64,000 nt of DNA from the NCBI GenBank assembly GCA_024232355.1, contig JAAEPW010000191.1:8146-72145 (forward strand), read 5' to 3'. Source of the DNA: Chloroflexota bacterium (GTDB taxonomy: Bacteria; Chloroflexota; Anaerolineae; B4-G1). Position 1 is the stretch's first letter, and each line of letters starts with the position of its first letter. The translations under genes and the position numbers were made by a program. The notes beneath the pieces are model-generated. The model did no database searches. It had not been told where the DNA came from and saw only the letters and a program-made list of their open reading frames with translations. This document shows, in pieces, positions 9,655-18,726 of the stretch.

Positions 9655-10490
9655 ATTCAAATTCTAATCCTAAACCCCAGGCCTCAAGCCCCGCGCAGGT
9701 TGCAAGCGTGCGGTTTCAGACTACGGGCAAATTGTATGACTTTGATGCCCGTGCGCATCGCGAGTTGCAACCAGGGGATTTCGTTCTGGTAGAGACCGCG
9801 CGGGGACAGCAATTGGGCCAAGTGGTCAATATGCGCCCTCTGAACAAAGGGGAAAGCAGAGGCCTCAAACCGATACGGAGACAGGCCACCGGGCGCGATT
9901 TGGCATTGCGCCAACATTGGCGTGATAAAGAGGATGATGCGCTGGCCGTCGCCCGCAAAATGGCGGCGCAGCTGAATCTGACGGTCAAGGTGATTGTTGC
10001 CGAGTATACGTTTGACGGCAAACGCTTGACGTTGTTGTACGTGAGCGAAAAGAAAAAGCTGAACGTGGACGGTTTGATCAAGCGCTTGCAGAAAATGTTG
10101 AACGTCCGTGTGGATATGAGACGGGTTGGCCCGCGCGACCATGCCAAGCTGTTGGGTGGGTACGGGGCTTGCGGCGAACAGCGTTGTTGTTCGCGGTATA
10201 TGGCCGAGTTTTGTCCCGTCTCTATCAAAATGGCCAAGGCACAGGGAATATCGTTGAACCCTTCGGACATCACGGGGATGTGTGGGCGGCTGCGATGCTG
10301 TCTCGTCTACGAGCACGAGCAGTACGCGGAAGCTTCCAAAAAGATGCCCCGGCGCAAAAAACGCGTGCGGACGCCTCATGGTGAGGGACGGGTGGTAGAC
10401 CTGCTGCCCTTGAAGGGGATGGTCGTTGTCCAAATCGAAGATCGCCGTATCGAAGTGCCAGCCGAAGACGTAGAGTTGATTACGTCATAG
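9651..10490 (+). CDS. PSP1 domain protein (RicT/YaaT-like)
   Basis: A 279-residue PSP1 family protein. The start is taken as GTG 9651, which overlaps the nuoI stop in GTGA. The open frame continues upstream only as an out-of-frame reading of nuoI. The N-terminal VASVRFQTTGKLYDFDA and GDFVLVETARGQQLGQV segments are the PSP1 core. The cysteine-rich centre (GACGEQRCCSRYMAEFCPVSIKMA, split here by description, then GMCGRLRCCLVYEHEQY) matches RicT/YaaT, where these cysteines hold an Fe-S cluster in the Ric complex that affects RNA processing. Overlap with nuoI puts it in the complex I operon, which could tie its level to respiration (inference). Confidence 0.88.
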   Translation: MNSNSNPKPQASSPAQVASVRFQTTGKLYDFDARAHRELQPGDFVLVETARGQQLGQVVNMRPLNKGESRGLKPIRRQATGRDLALRQHWRDKEDDALAVARKMAAQLNLTVKVIVAEYTFDGKRLTLLYVSEKKKLNVDGLIKRLQKMLNVRVDMRRVGPRDHAKLLGGYGACGEQRCCSRYMAEFCPVSIKMAKAQGISLNPSDITGMCGRLRCCLVYEHEQYAEASKKMPRRKKRVRTPHGEGRVVDLLPLKGMVVVQIEDRRIEVPAEDVELITS

Positions 10491-10514
10491 TATTAAAAGA
10501 CCGCGTATGATTAC

Positions 10515-10547
10515 GAGGCCGTGCCTGTAAAAGAGCACGGTCTCTTT
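10515..10547 (+). terminator. intrinsic terminator after the nuo-PSP1 operon
   Basis: GAGGCCGTGC and GCACGGTCTC pair (10 bp, one G-U) around a 10-base A-rich loop and are followed by TTT. The T-run is short, so termination may be partial and the M20 gene 16 bases downstream may receive read-through. Confidence 0.5.
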
Positions 10548-10563
10548 GATGAAAAGGAGATAA

Positions 10564-11745
10564 ATGTCAAATCACGTAAATTTCAAGGCAGAGGCACAAG
10601 CATTGCGTGAGCAACTGGTTGCCTGGCGTCGTGACTTTCACATGCATCCCGAGTTGGGCCTGGAGGAACACCGTTCGGCTGCCATTATCGCAGAAAAGTT
10701 GCGCGAGTTGGGCTATCAGGTGCAGACTGGCGTCGCGCAGACTGGCGTCGTGGCTTTGCTGAAAGGCAAACAACCTGGACCGGTCGTGATGGCCCGGGTC
10801 GATATGGACGCGCTACCGATCACTGAGGAAAATGAAACCGAGTACGTGTCGCAAAATCCGGGATTGATGCACGCCTGTGGGCACGATGCGCATATGGCAA
10901 TAGGATTGGGCGTTGCCACGTTGATGGCGCAGCGGCAGGATCAAATGACCGGAACCCTCAAACTGATCTTTCAACCCGGTGAGGAAGGGATGAATGGTGC
11001 CGAGATCATGGTAAAAGAAGGTGTGATGGAGAATCCGCGCCCCGACGTTTTCCTGTCCACCCACGTCTGGAACGACAAGCCCGTGGGAACGATATGCGTC
11101 ACGCTCGGCGCAGCTATGGCCGCAGCCGACAAGTGGATGTGTACTGTGCGGGGCAAGGGTGGGCACGGCGCGATGCCTCACCAGACGGTGGACCCCATCG
11201 TCGCCACGGCGCAGATCGTGACCGCTTTGCAGACCGTCGTCAGTCGAAACGTCAGTCCGATGGAAACGGCGGTGGTGACGGTGGGCAAGATACACGGTGG
11301 CGAAGCTTTTAACATTATTCCTCCCCAGGTCGAATTGGGAGGCACCATCCGCACCTTTAGCCCGCAGGTGCAAGAGACGGTATGGCAGCGAATGCGCGAG
11401 GTGGTTGAAAGAGTCGCAGCCGCTTATGGTGCGGAGGCCGAGTTAAAGATCGTTTCCTTAACGCCCGCGGTGATCAATGATGGTGAGGTCGTTGATATAG
11501 TGCGTGCGGCAGCTAAAGCGGTCGTTGGACCGGAAAATATTTTTTCCGACGTGCGCACAATGGGCAGCGAGGATGCGTCTTATTTTATGAAAGATGTACC
11601 GGGCTGCTATTTCTTTGTCGGTTCAGCCAACGCCGAGCGCGGGCTGGACGCCGCACATCACAATCCGCGCTTTGACATCGACGAGGATGCCCTGCCGTTG
11701 GGTGTGGCGGCGCTCACGAACGCATTGGCGCATTACCTGTTGTAG
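10564..11745 (+). CDS. M20 family amidohydrolase (N-acyl-amino-acid / hippurate hydrolase type)
   Basis: A 393-residue metallopeptidase of the M20D group, which removes acyl groups from amino-acid conjugates such as hippurate or indoleacetyl-amino acids. Metal-binding and catalytic motifs are MHACGHDAHM (about 97-106), FQPGEEGMNGA (about 136-146) and the HVWNDKPVG segment with the third-ligand His. The dimerisation domain follows with GGHGAMPHQTVDPI. AAAGGAGATAA is placed well for the ATG at 10564. There is no signal peptide, so it is cytoplasmic. The exact substrate is not predictable. It faces arfB in a convergent arrangement. Confidence 0.9.
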   Translation: MSNHVNFKAEAQALREQLVAWRRDFHMHPELGLEEHRSAAIIAEKLRELGYQVQTGVAQTGVVALLKGKQPGPVVMARVDMDALPITEENETEYVSQNPGLMHACGHDAHMAIGLGVATLMAQRQDQMTGTLKLIFQPGEEGMNGAEIMVKEGVMENPRPDVFLSTHVWNDKPVGTICVTLGAAMAAADKWMCTVRGKGGHGAMPHQTVDPIVATAQIVTALQTVVSRNVSPMETAVVTVGKIHGGEAFNIIPPQVELGGTIRTFSPQVQETVWQRMREVVERVAAAYGAEAELKIVSLTPAVINDGEVVDIVRAAAKAVVGPENIFSDVRTMGSEDASYFMKDVPGCYFFVGSANAERGLDAAHHNPRFDIDEDALPLGVAALTNALAHYLL

Positions 11746-11792
11746 GCGAGTCTGCAGAGTGGGTGTACATTCTGAGCTATGAGCCCGGCGGT

Positions 11793-12215
11793 TTAATCCT
11801 CGCGAGGCGGAGACCGCCGCGTGCGTTTGGTTTCACTCCGGCGACGTTTGGCCTCCAACCGGCGTCTCTTGGATGCCAGCGTTGGCCTCGTCTTGCGGCG
11901 GGGTTTGGGCTTGACGGCTGCCTGGCGGATCAATTCCACCAATCGAGCGATGGCGTCTCGCCGGTTTTGGGCCTGTGTGCCAAACCGGCGGGCTTTGATA
12001 ATCAGCACGCCGGTTTTGGTGACCCGTTTTCCCGCCAGACGAATCAGGCGCTTGCGCACATCGTCGGGCAAGGAGGGTGAGTTGGTCACGTCAAAGCCGA
12101 GTTGCACGGCTGTGGCCACTTTGTTCACGTTCTGCCCCCCTGGCCCCGAGGCGTGGACAAATTCTAGTTCGATTTCGTTTTCGTTGATGACAATGTCACG
12201 GGTGATTGGGATCAT
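11793..12215 (-). CDS. arfB: peptidyl-tRNA hydrolase ArfB (stalled-ribosome rescue)
   Basis: A 140-residue ArfB/YaeJ protein. The catalytic loop is HASGPGGQNVNKVATAV with the GGQ motif that hydrolyses the peptidyl-tRNA ester. The C-terminal 40 residues are very basic (PKPRRKTRPTLASKRRR and further), which in ArfB is the tail that enters the empty mRNA channel. It lets ribosomes stuck on mRNA without a stop codon release their peptide. Its ATG overlaps the stop of the upstream receiver-kinase gene (ATGA), so the two are coupled. That is an odd partnership for a rescue factor. Confidence 0.92.
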   Translation of the reverse strand: MIPITRDIVINENEIELEFVHASGPGGQNVNKVATAVQLGFDVTNSPSLPDDVRKRLIRLAGKRVTKTGVLIIKARRFGTQAQNRRDAIARLVELIRQAAVKPKPRRKTRPTLASKRRRLEAKRRRSETKRTRRSPPRED

Positions 12216-13882
12216 GCTTCGCTCTCACTGGTCATGCTGGGTAGAGTGAAGAAAAACAGACTCCCCTGTCCTATCCCGCTCTCTATCCCCACTTGCCCTC
12301 CGAGTTTTTCCATAATGCGCCGCACGATAGAGAGCCCCAGCCCGTGCCCTTCCACCCGAATCTGGTCGAGTTGTGTAAAGGGAACAAATAACTGGGCTTG
12401 ATCCTCTAACGTCAGACCAGGGCCATTGTCGCGCACCCAGAAACTCACCGTGCGCGGAGTGACGTCGTCCCCACCCTCTGTGGTACCCAGTTCTACACGT
12501 GGGGGTTGTCCACCGTACTTGATGGCGTTATTGATATAGTTGGCCCATACTTCTTCAACCCATGGACCATAACCCACCGCAATAGGCCAAGTTTCGGGTA
12601 GTATGACCTCGACTTTGTTCTCCTCGATCATACTGCTCAACCGCTCTATTGCCTCGGCCACAATGCTCGCCATATCTAATGGTCTCATCTCTATCTTTTT
12701 TTTCCGCACTCCGGCCAATAGTAACAACTCTTCGATGATGCGGATCATCTTGCGTGAGCCTTGAGTAATTGCGTTCAGGCAGATGTACAGATCCTCTTCT
12801 GAGAGTTGATCGTGGGTCTCTTCTATCATCGTAGCATAGCCATAGATATTGCTTACAGGATTCTTGAGATCGTGGGCCACGGTGTGGGCAAAGGCATCCA
12901 GTTCTTCATTATGCGTTTGCAGCTCTTCGGTTCGCTGCTGTAGCTGTTCGGTGCGTTGTTGCAGTTGGGCGGTGCGTTGCCGCAACTCCTGAAAGAGCCG
13001 CGCGCTCGCGATGGCAGCAGCAGCTAGGGGGGCCAAGACCTCCATCCACGCCAGGTCAGTGGATGAGAATGGTCCTTGTTTCTTGTTGACCGCTTGCAGG
13101 ACGCCAATACCGGTTCCTCTCACAAGAAGTGGTACAGTGACCAGGTCTCGAGTGCGGAACTCGATCAACTCGTCTACCTTGGGGTTGAAACGGGGATCGG
13201 TATGTGCGTCGAGCACGAGGGCCGATCGTTTATGCTGCAATACCCAGCCAGCGACGCCTTCGCCGGACGCCATTCGTATTCCCACCAAACGATCTGCAAC
13301 GTTACCCACAGCTGCCCGGCATTCGAGATTTCCTTCCGACTCTCGCAACCAGATAGACGTATCCTCTACGTCCATCTCGTCCATAGCAATTTTCATCACG
13401 CGTTGCAGCACACTGTCTAGATCGAGTGTGGATAACAGAATCCTTCCTGCTTCGATCAGTCGTTCCATCCTGCGCTGCTCGATGCGCTCGGCCCGTTTCC
13501 AGCCTATGAACGTCTTTACGCGGGCCAACAATTCGACGGTTTGAACTGGTTTAGGGAGATAGCCGCTAGCCCCTCCTTCTAATGCCATCATCCGAGTGTC
13601 CGCGTCGTCCTCCACTGTGAGGATGACTACGGGCAAAAGAGCAAAACGCTCATCGGTTCGTATACGCCGCAAGAGTTCCAGGCCGTTAATGCCGGGCATA
13701 TTCAGGTCGAGCAATAACAGGTCTGGCATAGGCATCTTTCGTTCTGCACCTGCCACGAGGCGATTCCAACCGCTTTCCCCATCATTGTACGACTCGACCC
13801 CATAACCCTGATTGGAAAGGATATTGGTCAGGGCTTCAACAACGGCATTGCTGTCGTCAACAATTAGAATTTTAGTATCCAT
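12212..13882 (-). CDS. receiver-GAF-histidine kinase
   Basis: A 556-residue cytoplasmic sensor kinase. Domains in order: receiver (about 1-120, LLLLDLNMPGING with the phospho-Asp), GAF (about 155-300, MASGEGVAGWVLQHKRSAL), a Gln-rich coiled coil (RTAQLQQRTEQLQQRTEEL), HisKA (AHTVAHDLKNPVSNI, phospho-His) and HATPase (NNAIKYG, DNGPGL, GHGLGLSIVRRIM). There is no transmembrane segment and no DNA-binding output. The kinase half is closely similar to that of the protein at 24378 (both contain ELLLLAGVRK and GYGPWVEEVW), so the two are paralogues. It ends overlapping arfB by 4 bases. Confidence 0.92.
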   Translation of the reverse strand: MDTKILIVDDSNAVVEALTNILSNQGYGVESYNDGESGWNRLVAGAERKMPMPDLLLLDLNMPGINGLELLRRIRTDERFALLPVVILTVEDDADTRMMALEGGASGYLPKPVQTVELLARVKTFIGWKRAERIEQRRMERLIEAGRILLSTLDLDSVLQRVMKIAMDEMDVEDTSIWLRESEGNLECRAAVGNVADRLVGIRMASGEGVAGWVLQHKRSALVLDAHTDPRFNPKVDELIEFRTRDLVTVPLLVRGTGIGVLQAVNKKQGPFSSTDLAWMEVLAPLAAAAIASARLFQELRQRTAQLQQRTEQLQQRTEELQTHNEELDAFAHTVAHDLKNPVSNIYGYATMIEETHDQLSEEDLYICLNAITQGSRKMIRIIEELLLLAGVRKKKIEMRPLDMASIVAEAIERLSSMIEENKVEVILPETWPIAVGYGPWVEEVWANYINNAIKYGGQPPRVELGTTEGGDDVTPRTVSFWVRDNGPGLTLEDQAQLFVPFTQLDQIRVEGHGLGLSIVRRIMEKLGGQVGIESGIGQGSLFFFTLPSMTSESEA

Positions 13883-14134
13883 CGTGCCACGTACTCCCCT
13901 TGTCTCGGAGGTTGTCCAGCTGTTTTTGCCATCTTGTGGTACAAATGCTCAAGCCCCATCTCTGGGGCTGCGAGCGAGGCAAAATTCTCACACGCACTTT
14001 ATGATGCCTTGCAATTGCTTAAAAGTGTACCACGAGCTTGGTGTTTGGGCAAACGATATGTTTGCCCCCTCTTGCGTGAAAAAATCAGGGTATGAACAAG
14101 TATGGGGATTTGTGTTGTGAAACTTGGATGCTAA

Positions 14135-14151
14135 GGCGTTGTTCAGAAACA
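14135..14151 (-). repeat. truncated copy of the 20-bp hairpin repeat
   Basis: On the minus strand this reads TGTTTCTGAACAACGCC. It matches the last 17 bases of the hairpin repeat at 28891 and 34149 but has lost one arm of the stem. Confidence 0.45.
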
Positions 14152-14154
14152 GTG

Positions 14155-14667
14155 CTATTCCGAAATAGCCTCACACTTTCCAAGCATTTTTTGTCGAATC
14201 CGAGCGGCCAAGCCAGCCATCTCTTCTTCTGAGAGGGTCAAAATTCCCTTTTCCAGTCTCAATGCTTCGAATTGTTGCTCTTCCAGCGGCACATCTGGTG
14301 GCAAAGGAGCGATATGCCAATGAACATGACTGTTTCCCTGCTGGCTTCCCAACGACAATATGTACATTCGCTCGGTTGGCACGACTTGGGATAACGCTTC
14401 TGAAACCCGATAAATGAGAGCTTGTAACGCCAGATATTCTTCGTGAGTAAAATCACTGGTCACGTGTTCACAGTGTTTTCGGGGCGCAACCAGGGTGTAC
14501 CCATAGAGAATTGGAAACTTGTTTAGAAAGACAATAGCAGTTTCATCTTGATAGATGATATGGTGTTTATAGTTAGGGTTGCCGGCTAGTATTTCACAAA
14601 TGAAACAAGGACCACTGGTGACTCGTTCAATATAGCTATTTATATCAATGTGGTGATATTGGGTCAT
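14155..14667 (-). CDS. HIT family hydrolase
   Basis: A 170-residue histidine-triad protein. The signature is HVHWHIAPLPP near residues 114-124, the H-x-H-x-H catalytic triad of nucleotidyl hydrolases that act on phosphoramidates or dinucleoside polyphosphates. The front part has CFICEILAGNPNYKHHII, typical of the Fhit/HinT fold, although only one CxxC is present so zinc binding is doubtful. Substrate is unknown. It is the last gene of a minus-strand row that starts at map; the gap to nadE is 81 bases. Confidence 0.9.
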   Translation of the reverse strand: MTQYHHIDINSYIERVTSGPCFICEILAGNPNYKHHIIYQDETAIVFLNKFPILYGYTLVAPRKHCEHVTSDFTHEEYLALQALIYRVSEALSQVVPTERMYILSLGSQQGNSHVHWHIAPLPPDVPLEEQQFEALRLEKGILTLSEEEMAGLAARIRQKMLGKCEAISE

Positions 14668-14748
14668 TTTTTCCCTGCTTGATAAATACGTTCAAGGTGT
14701 AATTTCAGCTGGCCTAACTAGAATTCTGAAGCGGTTAGCAAAACCGCC

Positions 14749-15723
14749 CTATATTTTTTCTGAATAATCAATAGGCAGCGCGCGCAGATATTGGGTTGTG
14801 CGGTGTTTGCGGATCAGGTCTGCAAACACGCGCTGCACCTGTTCCTCAGTGAGGTCCATACTCTGGGCTACCTCGGGCACGGGCATATCTTGCTCCTGGG
14901 CATACCACAGCAGGTCCATCACCTCAAAGGGCAGCCGGAAAAAGAACTCTTCCTGCGAACTGTGCGCGCTGTACGTGTCGGTGGTCGGGGTTGCTTGGCG
15001 GATTTCCAGGGGAAGTTCCAAGTAATCGGCCAGTTGGTAGACCTGGGTTTTGAACATGTGCCGGACGGGGGCCACGTCGTAACCGCCATCTCCCCACTTG
15101 ACGAAAAATCCCTGGTCGTGCTCGTTTTTGTTGGGCGTGCCTACCACCGCATAGTTGCGCAGTTCGGCGTGATAATAGAGCATGGTCATACGACTGCGCT
15201 GCTTGAAATTGGATGCGGCCACGATCTGCAAATAATCGCGCAGGTTGAGGCGTTTCGATTTTTCCTCGCCTTCCGGAGTGATGATGGTCAGGTAAAAGAG
15301 ATTGAGGGTGTCGCTTTCCATCAAGTCGCCCGGCAAGGTGATCTTGGCCTTGTAACTGGGATCGTACTCGGGAAAGACGCGCCTGATCGCCTCGTCACGA
15401 CGGACATAGCAGCCATAGCCCACCAGCGCGCCCGTCATATCCTCAACGACGGTTTCGATGCCGAATTGGTCGGCCAATTTGCGGGCCAGCACGATACTGT
15501 CACGGCTGGAATCGCTCTCTGGCATCATGATGCCAACGACCCGCTTGGGGCCAAAGGCGCGCACGCAGAGGGCCAGCACCACCGAAGAGTCTATGCCGCC
15601 ACTGATGCCTATCACTGCCCCAGAACGGCGCAGCGTCTTGCGCACGTCTCGACGCAGGTTGGCGACCAGTTCTTCTGTCACAGCGGCCGGATCTATTTTG
15701 AGAACGTCTTTGTGAAAAGGCAT
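14749..15723 (-). CDS. nadE: NH3-dependent NAD+ synthase
   Basis: A 324-residue N-type ATP pyrophosphatase. The PP-loop is GISGGIDSSVVLA near residue 39, which binds ATP and adenylates deamido-NAD before ammonia attack. No glutaminase domain is fused, so it should use free ammonia. KWGDGGYDVAPV is the usual substrate-loop region, with the preceding GTPNKNEHDQGFF in place of the common GT-K-E. I chose the start at 15723 because ACAGGAG precedes it at normal spacing; an ATG seven codons upstream lacks a ribosome site. It follows the sulfotransferase gene by 23 bases on the same strand. Confidence 0.9.
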   Translation of the reverse strand: MPFHKDVLKIDPAAVTEELVANLRRDVRKTLRRSGAVIGISGGIDSSVVLALCVRAFGPKRVVGIMMPESDSSRDSIVLARKLADQFGIETVVEDMTGALVGYGCYVRRDEAIRRVFPEYDPSYKAKITLPGDLMESDTLNLFYLTIITPEGEEKSKRLNLRDYLQIVAASNFKQRSRMTMLYYHAELRNYAVVGTPNKNEHDQGFFVKWGDGGYDVAPVRHMFKTQVYQLADYLELPLEIRQATPTTDTYSAHSSQEEFFFRLPFEVMDLLWYAQEQDMPVPEVAQSMDLTEEQVQRVFADLIRKHRTTQYLRALPIDYSEKI

Positions 15724-15746
15724 AACGACTCCTGTTTTCCCCACTT

Positions 15747-16331
15747 TTATTGCCGCTGCCGGTACAACGACTGGTCAACAACACCTACCATTTCATTTTC
15801 GTCGAGGATGTGGCCCATAAACTGGTTGATCATTTTTGTTTGTTCGACCGGACTTGCCAGAACTTTATTATATTCGACATAGATGGCGTCGACGTTGGGT
15901 TGTTTGTCTATCCAGCCCATCACGTGTTGTAGATGCAGGCCAAACAACTCGACCAGTTTTTCGTCGCTGACTTTATCCGTTGACTCGCCTCGCCGGATGA
16001 GCATTTGCTTTTGAGAGGCCAAAATTTCGTCAATGTTGCGGCGCATAAAGATCACCTGGTAGGTGTAGTTTAAGGGGAGGTGCTTGAGGAGCGCCGAGAT
16101 CATTTTGACGACCTTGCCCTGGGCATCTGGCAGCCAGGCATGGTCGTGCTCGATCTGTTTCACCCGCTCAAACTCGTAATAGCCTTTTGGATTGTCCTCA
16201 TCGGCTGTTCTGACGTGGTCGGTCAGGGCTTGCATCCCGCCAGCCTCGAGCATTTTCATCATCATCGAAGTGCCAGAACGAGGTAATCCGGAAACAATCG
16301 TGACGATCTGTGGATCTATCCCTTGATTCAT
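15747..16331 (-). CDS. sulfotransferase-like protein
   Basis: A 194-residue P-loop protein of the sulfotransferase fold. GLPRSGTSMMMKML at about residue 14 is the 5'-phosphosulfate-binding loop, and VIFMRRNIDEILASQ fits the 3'-phosphate-binding Arg/Ser motif. Such enzymes move sulfate from PAPS to an acceptor and leave PAP. The protein is shorter than many members and the acceptor is unknown. The start at 16331 has CAGGAG nearby; an upstream in-frame extension has none. A HAL2-type phosphatase that would remove PAP lies two genes upstream on the same strand, which supports the assignment (inference). Confidence 0.78.
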   Translation of the reverse strand: MNQGIDPQIVTIVSGLPRSGTSMMMKMLEAGGMQALTDHVRTADEDNPKGYYEFERVKQIEHDHAWLPDAQGKVVKMISALLKHLPLNYTYQVIFMRRNIDEILASQKQMLIRRGESTDKVSDEKLVELFGLHLQHVMGWIDKQPNVDAIYVEYNKVLASPVEQTKMINQFMGHILDENEMVGVVDQSLYRQRQ

Positions 16332-16435
16332 AACTCTAGCTCCTGATTTGGCGGTAGATTGAAAACGGTGGCTGGCGGGCGCTTGGTCAACCCCACCAGC
16401 CACACGTCAACATCTAATGGACAGAATGCTCTATA

Positions 16436-17653
16436 CTAGCTCAATCCCGCGTCCTGGCGTAGCGCTGCGGCTTTGTCGGTGCGCTCCCAGGGGGCGTCGA
16501 TATCGTCTCGACCAAAGTGGCCATAAGCTGCCGTCGCTTTGTAGATGGGACGGCGCAAGTCCAGATCGCGGATAATGGCCGCCGGGCGCAGATCAAAGTG
16601 TTCGTTGATTAACTCGATGATGCGCTCATCAGAGATCTTGCCCGTGCCAAAGGTCTCCACCATCAATGACAGAGGGTGTGCTACGCCAATGGCATAGCTG
16701 ACCTGTAACTCGAGCCGGTCGGCAACGCCCGCTGCTACCAGATTTTTGGCAATGTAGCGAGCCATATATGTGGCCGAGCGGTCTACCTTTGTGGGATCCT
16801 TGCCAGAAAAAGCGCCGCCACCGTGTCGGGCTACACCACCGTAGGTGTCGACGATGATTTTGCGCCCGGTGACACCGGCGTCGCCTAGCGGGCCGCCAGT
16901 CACAAAGCGACCGGTGGGGTTAACGTAAATTTTTGTCTCATCATCGAGCAGATCTTCGGGCACTATGGGGTTGATGATGTGCTCAATGACGTTGGCCCGA
17001 ATCTGATCCTGCTCTACGGCGGGAGAATGTTGGGTAGAGACGACGATGGTGTCTACCCGCTTGGGTTTGCCAAACGCATATTCTACCGTTACCTGGCTCT
17101 TGCCATCGGGCCGCAAATAAGGCAGTGCGCCGTTCTTGCGCATTTCGGCCAGACGGAGACACAGCTTGTGGGCCAGCATGATGGGCAGGGGCATTAATTC
17201 GGGCGTCTCGGTGCAGGCAAAACCGATCATCATGCCCTGGTCGCCAGCACCGGTGGCCTCAATTTCCTCTTCGGACATTTCGCCGGTTTTTGCTTCCAGC
17301 GCTTTGTCCACGCCCAAAGCAATATCGGCGCTTTGCTCCTTGATGGAGACGATCACGCCGCAAGTATCTGCGTCGAAACCATACTTGGCGCGGGTATATC
17401 CAATGTCGCGGATCGTATCGCGGGCGATCTCGGCGATTTCCACGTATGTTGACGTGGTGATCTCACCCATCACGATCATTAACCCGGTGGTGGTTCCACA
17501 CTCGCAGGCAACGCGCGCGTTGGGATCATCGGCGATGATCGCATCGAGAACGGCATCGCTCACTTGATCGCATACTTTGTCGGGATGTCCCTCGGTGACG
17601 GATTCCGACGTGAAAAAAAGTTGGGGGGAACTGGTAAAACTGGTATCACTCAT
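16436..17653 (-). CDS. metK: S-adenosylmethionine synthase
   Basis: A full-length MetK of 405 residues that makes SAM from methionine and ATP. Conserved motifs include [11 protein letters not shown] (about 22), [12 protein letters not shown] (about 128), [16 protein letters not shown] (about 265) and the C-terminal [13 protein letters not shown]. The start at 17653 has AAGGAGAT directly upstream, whereas the open frame reads on into a region without family similarity. SAM from this enzyme would feed the radical SAM protein and methyltransferase of the window. I saw no SAM riboswitch in the 79 bases upstream. Confidence 0.97.
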   Translation of the reverse strand: MSDTSFTSSPQLFFTSESVTEGHPDKVCDQVSDAVLDAIIADDPNARVACECGTTTGLMIVMGEITTSTYVEIAEIARDTIRDIGYTRAKYGFDADTCGVIVSIKEQSADIALGVDKALEAKTGEMSEEEIEATGAGDQGMMIGFACTETPELMPLPIMLAHKLCLRLAEMRKNGALPYLRPDGKSQVTVEYAFGKPKRVDTIVVSTQHSPAVEQDQIRANVIEHIINPIVPEDLLDDETKIYVNPTGRFVTGGPLGDAGVTGRKIIVDTYGGVARHGGGAFSGKDPTKVDRSATYMARYIAKNLVAAGVADRLELQVSYAIGVAHPLSLMVETFGTGKISDERIIELINEHFDLRPAAIIRDLDLRRPIYKATAAYGHFGRDDIDAPWERTDKAAALRQDAGLS

Positions 17654-17732
17654 CGTACTATCTCCTTGATTTAATAGTGTACTCGAACACCATGCCATTA
17701 TCCATTCTTTTTGTTGGGTGTCAAGGCTGATT

Positions 17733-18713
17733 TTATGCTTGTGCCAATGCCTCAAGCACCGGCACGTGTAGCACCCCATTGCTCACAATGACCCCACGAT
17801 TGTTCCGCATTCTGTAATCAGAAGCCATATCCAGGGGGTATCCGTGCATATCGGTGACACAGCCCCCGGCTTCTTCTACAATAAGAGACCCAGCCGCGTG
17901 ATCCCAAATCTTTTCACGGTAATCGGGGCTTTTGGGTGAGGGGAGCCGAAGATACAGCGCAGCATCGCCGCGAGCCACAACCCCATATTTGACCTGGCTG
18001 TCTATTCGCAGTGGTGCGTGTGTAAATCCGACGGCTTGGGCAACGGTCTCTTGCAAAGCGGGGTTGCCGTGTGATGCTTCCACGCTCTCTACAAATCTCC
18101 ATCGAGTTTTATCTGGCTTTTCCGCCACGTGAATGGGCACAAAGGGACCACCTTTTAGAGGTGACATTGTTGTTCCTTCTCCCCGTACGGCGACGAACAA
18201 AACGCCTGTTTCACTGTCGGGATCGGCCATATCGAGAGACAAGGCCGGGCAACCCAATACGGCCACTTGTACCTTGCCATGTTCCACCAGAGCCAGAGCA
18301 ATGGCGTACTGATCGTCGCGCAAAAAACCTTTGGTGCCATCGATGGGGTCCAACGTCCAAAAACGTTCGGCCATAGTTCTCTTGCCAGTATCGATCCAAC
18401 GACAGACCTCGTCGGGAGTTGTGTTGGGGTGAAATCGCTGCACGTACTGCGTTACCCGATCCAACTTGGGGGCATTGCCTGGATTTTGCAAGTCCGTCGA
18501 GTCTTCCTCGCCCACAATTGTGTCGTAGGGAAAGGCCGTGATCAAATGCTGGCAAACTAACGCTTGTGATCCAAAATCGGCAATTGTGACGGGACTTTTG
18601 TCCCCTTTCTCCAATGAATCAACGCTTGCCATTTCTGCGCGTACAGCTTGGCAGAGCTCTGCCGCGCGAATGACGGCCTCTATTGCCACTTTTTTTTCTT
18701 CGGTGAAACTCAT
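17733..18713 (-). CDS. 3'(2'),5'-bisphosphate nucleotidase / inositol monophosphatase family (HAL2-like)
   Basis: A 326-residue metal-dependent phosphatase. Metal-site motifs are GEEDSTD (about 69), [14 protein letters not shown] (about 120) and [15 protein letters not shown] (about 268). The length and the GTKGFLR version of the DPIDGT motif point to the HAL2 type, which hydrolyses PAP to AMP, rather than a plain inositol phosphatase. Its gene starts 13 bases after map and is followed by metK and the sulfotransferase. Clearing PAP made by the sulfotransferase is a reasonable role (inference). An AGGAG lies about 10 bases before the ATG. Confidence 0.9.
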   Translation of the reverse strand: MSFTEEKKVAIEAVIRAAELCQAVRAEMASVDSLEKGDKSPVTIADFGSQALVCQHLITAFPYDTIVGEEDSTDLQNPGNAPKLDRVTQYVQRFHPNTTPDEVCRWIDTGKRTMAERFWTLDPIDGTKGFLRDDQYAIALALVEHGKVQVAVLGCPALSLDMADPDSETGVLFVAVRGEGTTMSPLKGGPFVPIHVAEKPDKTRWRFVESVEASHGNPALQETVAQAVGFTHAPLRIDSQVKYGVVARGDAALYLRLPSPKSPDYREKIWDHAAGSLIVEEAGGCVTDMHGYPLDMASDYRMRNNRGVIVSNGVLHVPVLEALAQA

Positions 18714-18726
18714 TGGACATGTTCTC

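Noticed and set aside
14791..15882. A 363-codon open frame on the plus strand opposite nadE and the sulfotransferase gene
   Set aside because: It lies wholly antisense to two well-supported genes and has no family similarity; it arises from codon bias of the minus-strand genes.
17654..17732. A SAM riboswitch upstream of metK
   Set aside because: I looked for a conserved multi-helix leader in the 79 bases and found no convincing SAM-box; the gene is also inside a gene row.
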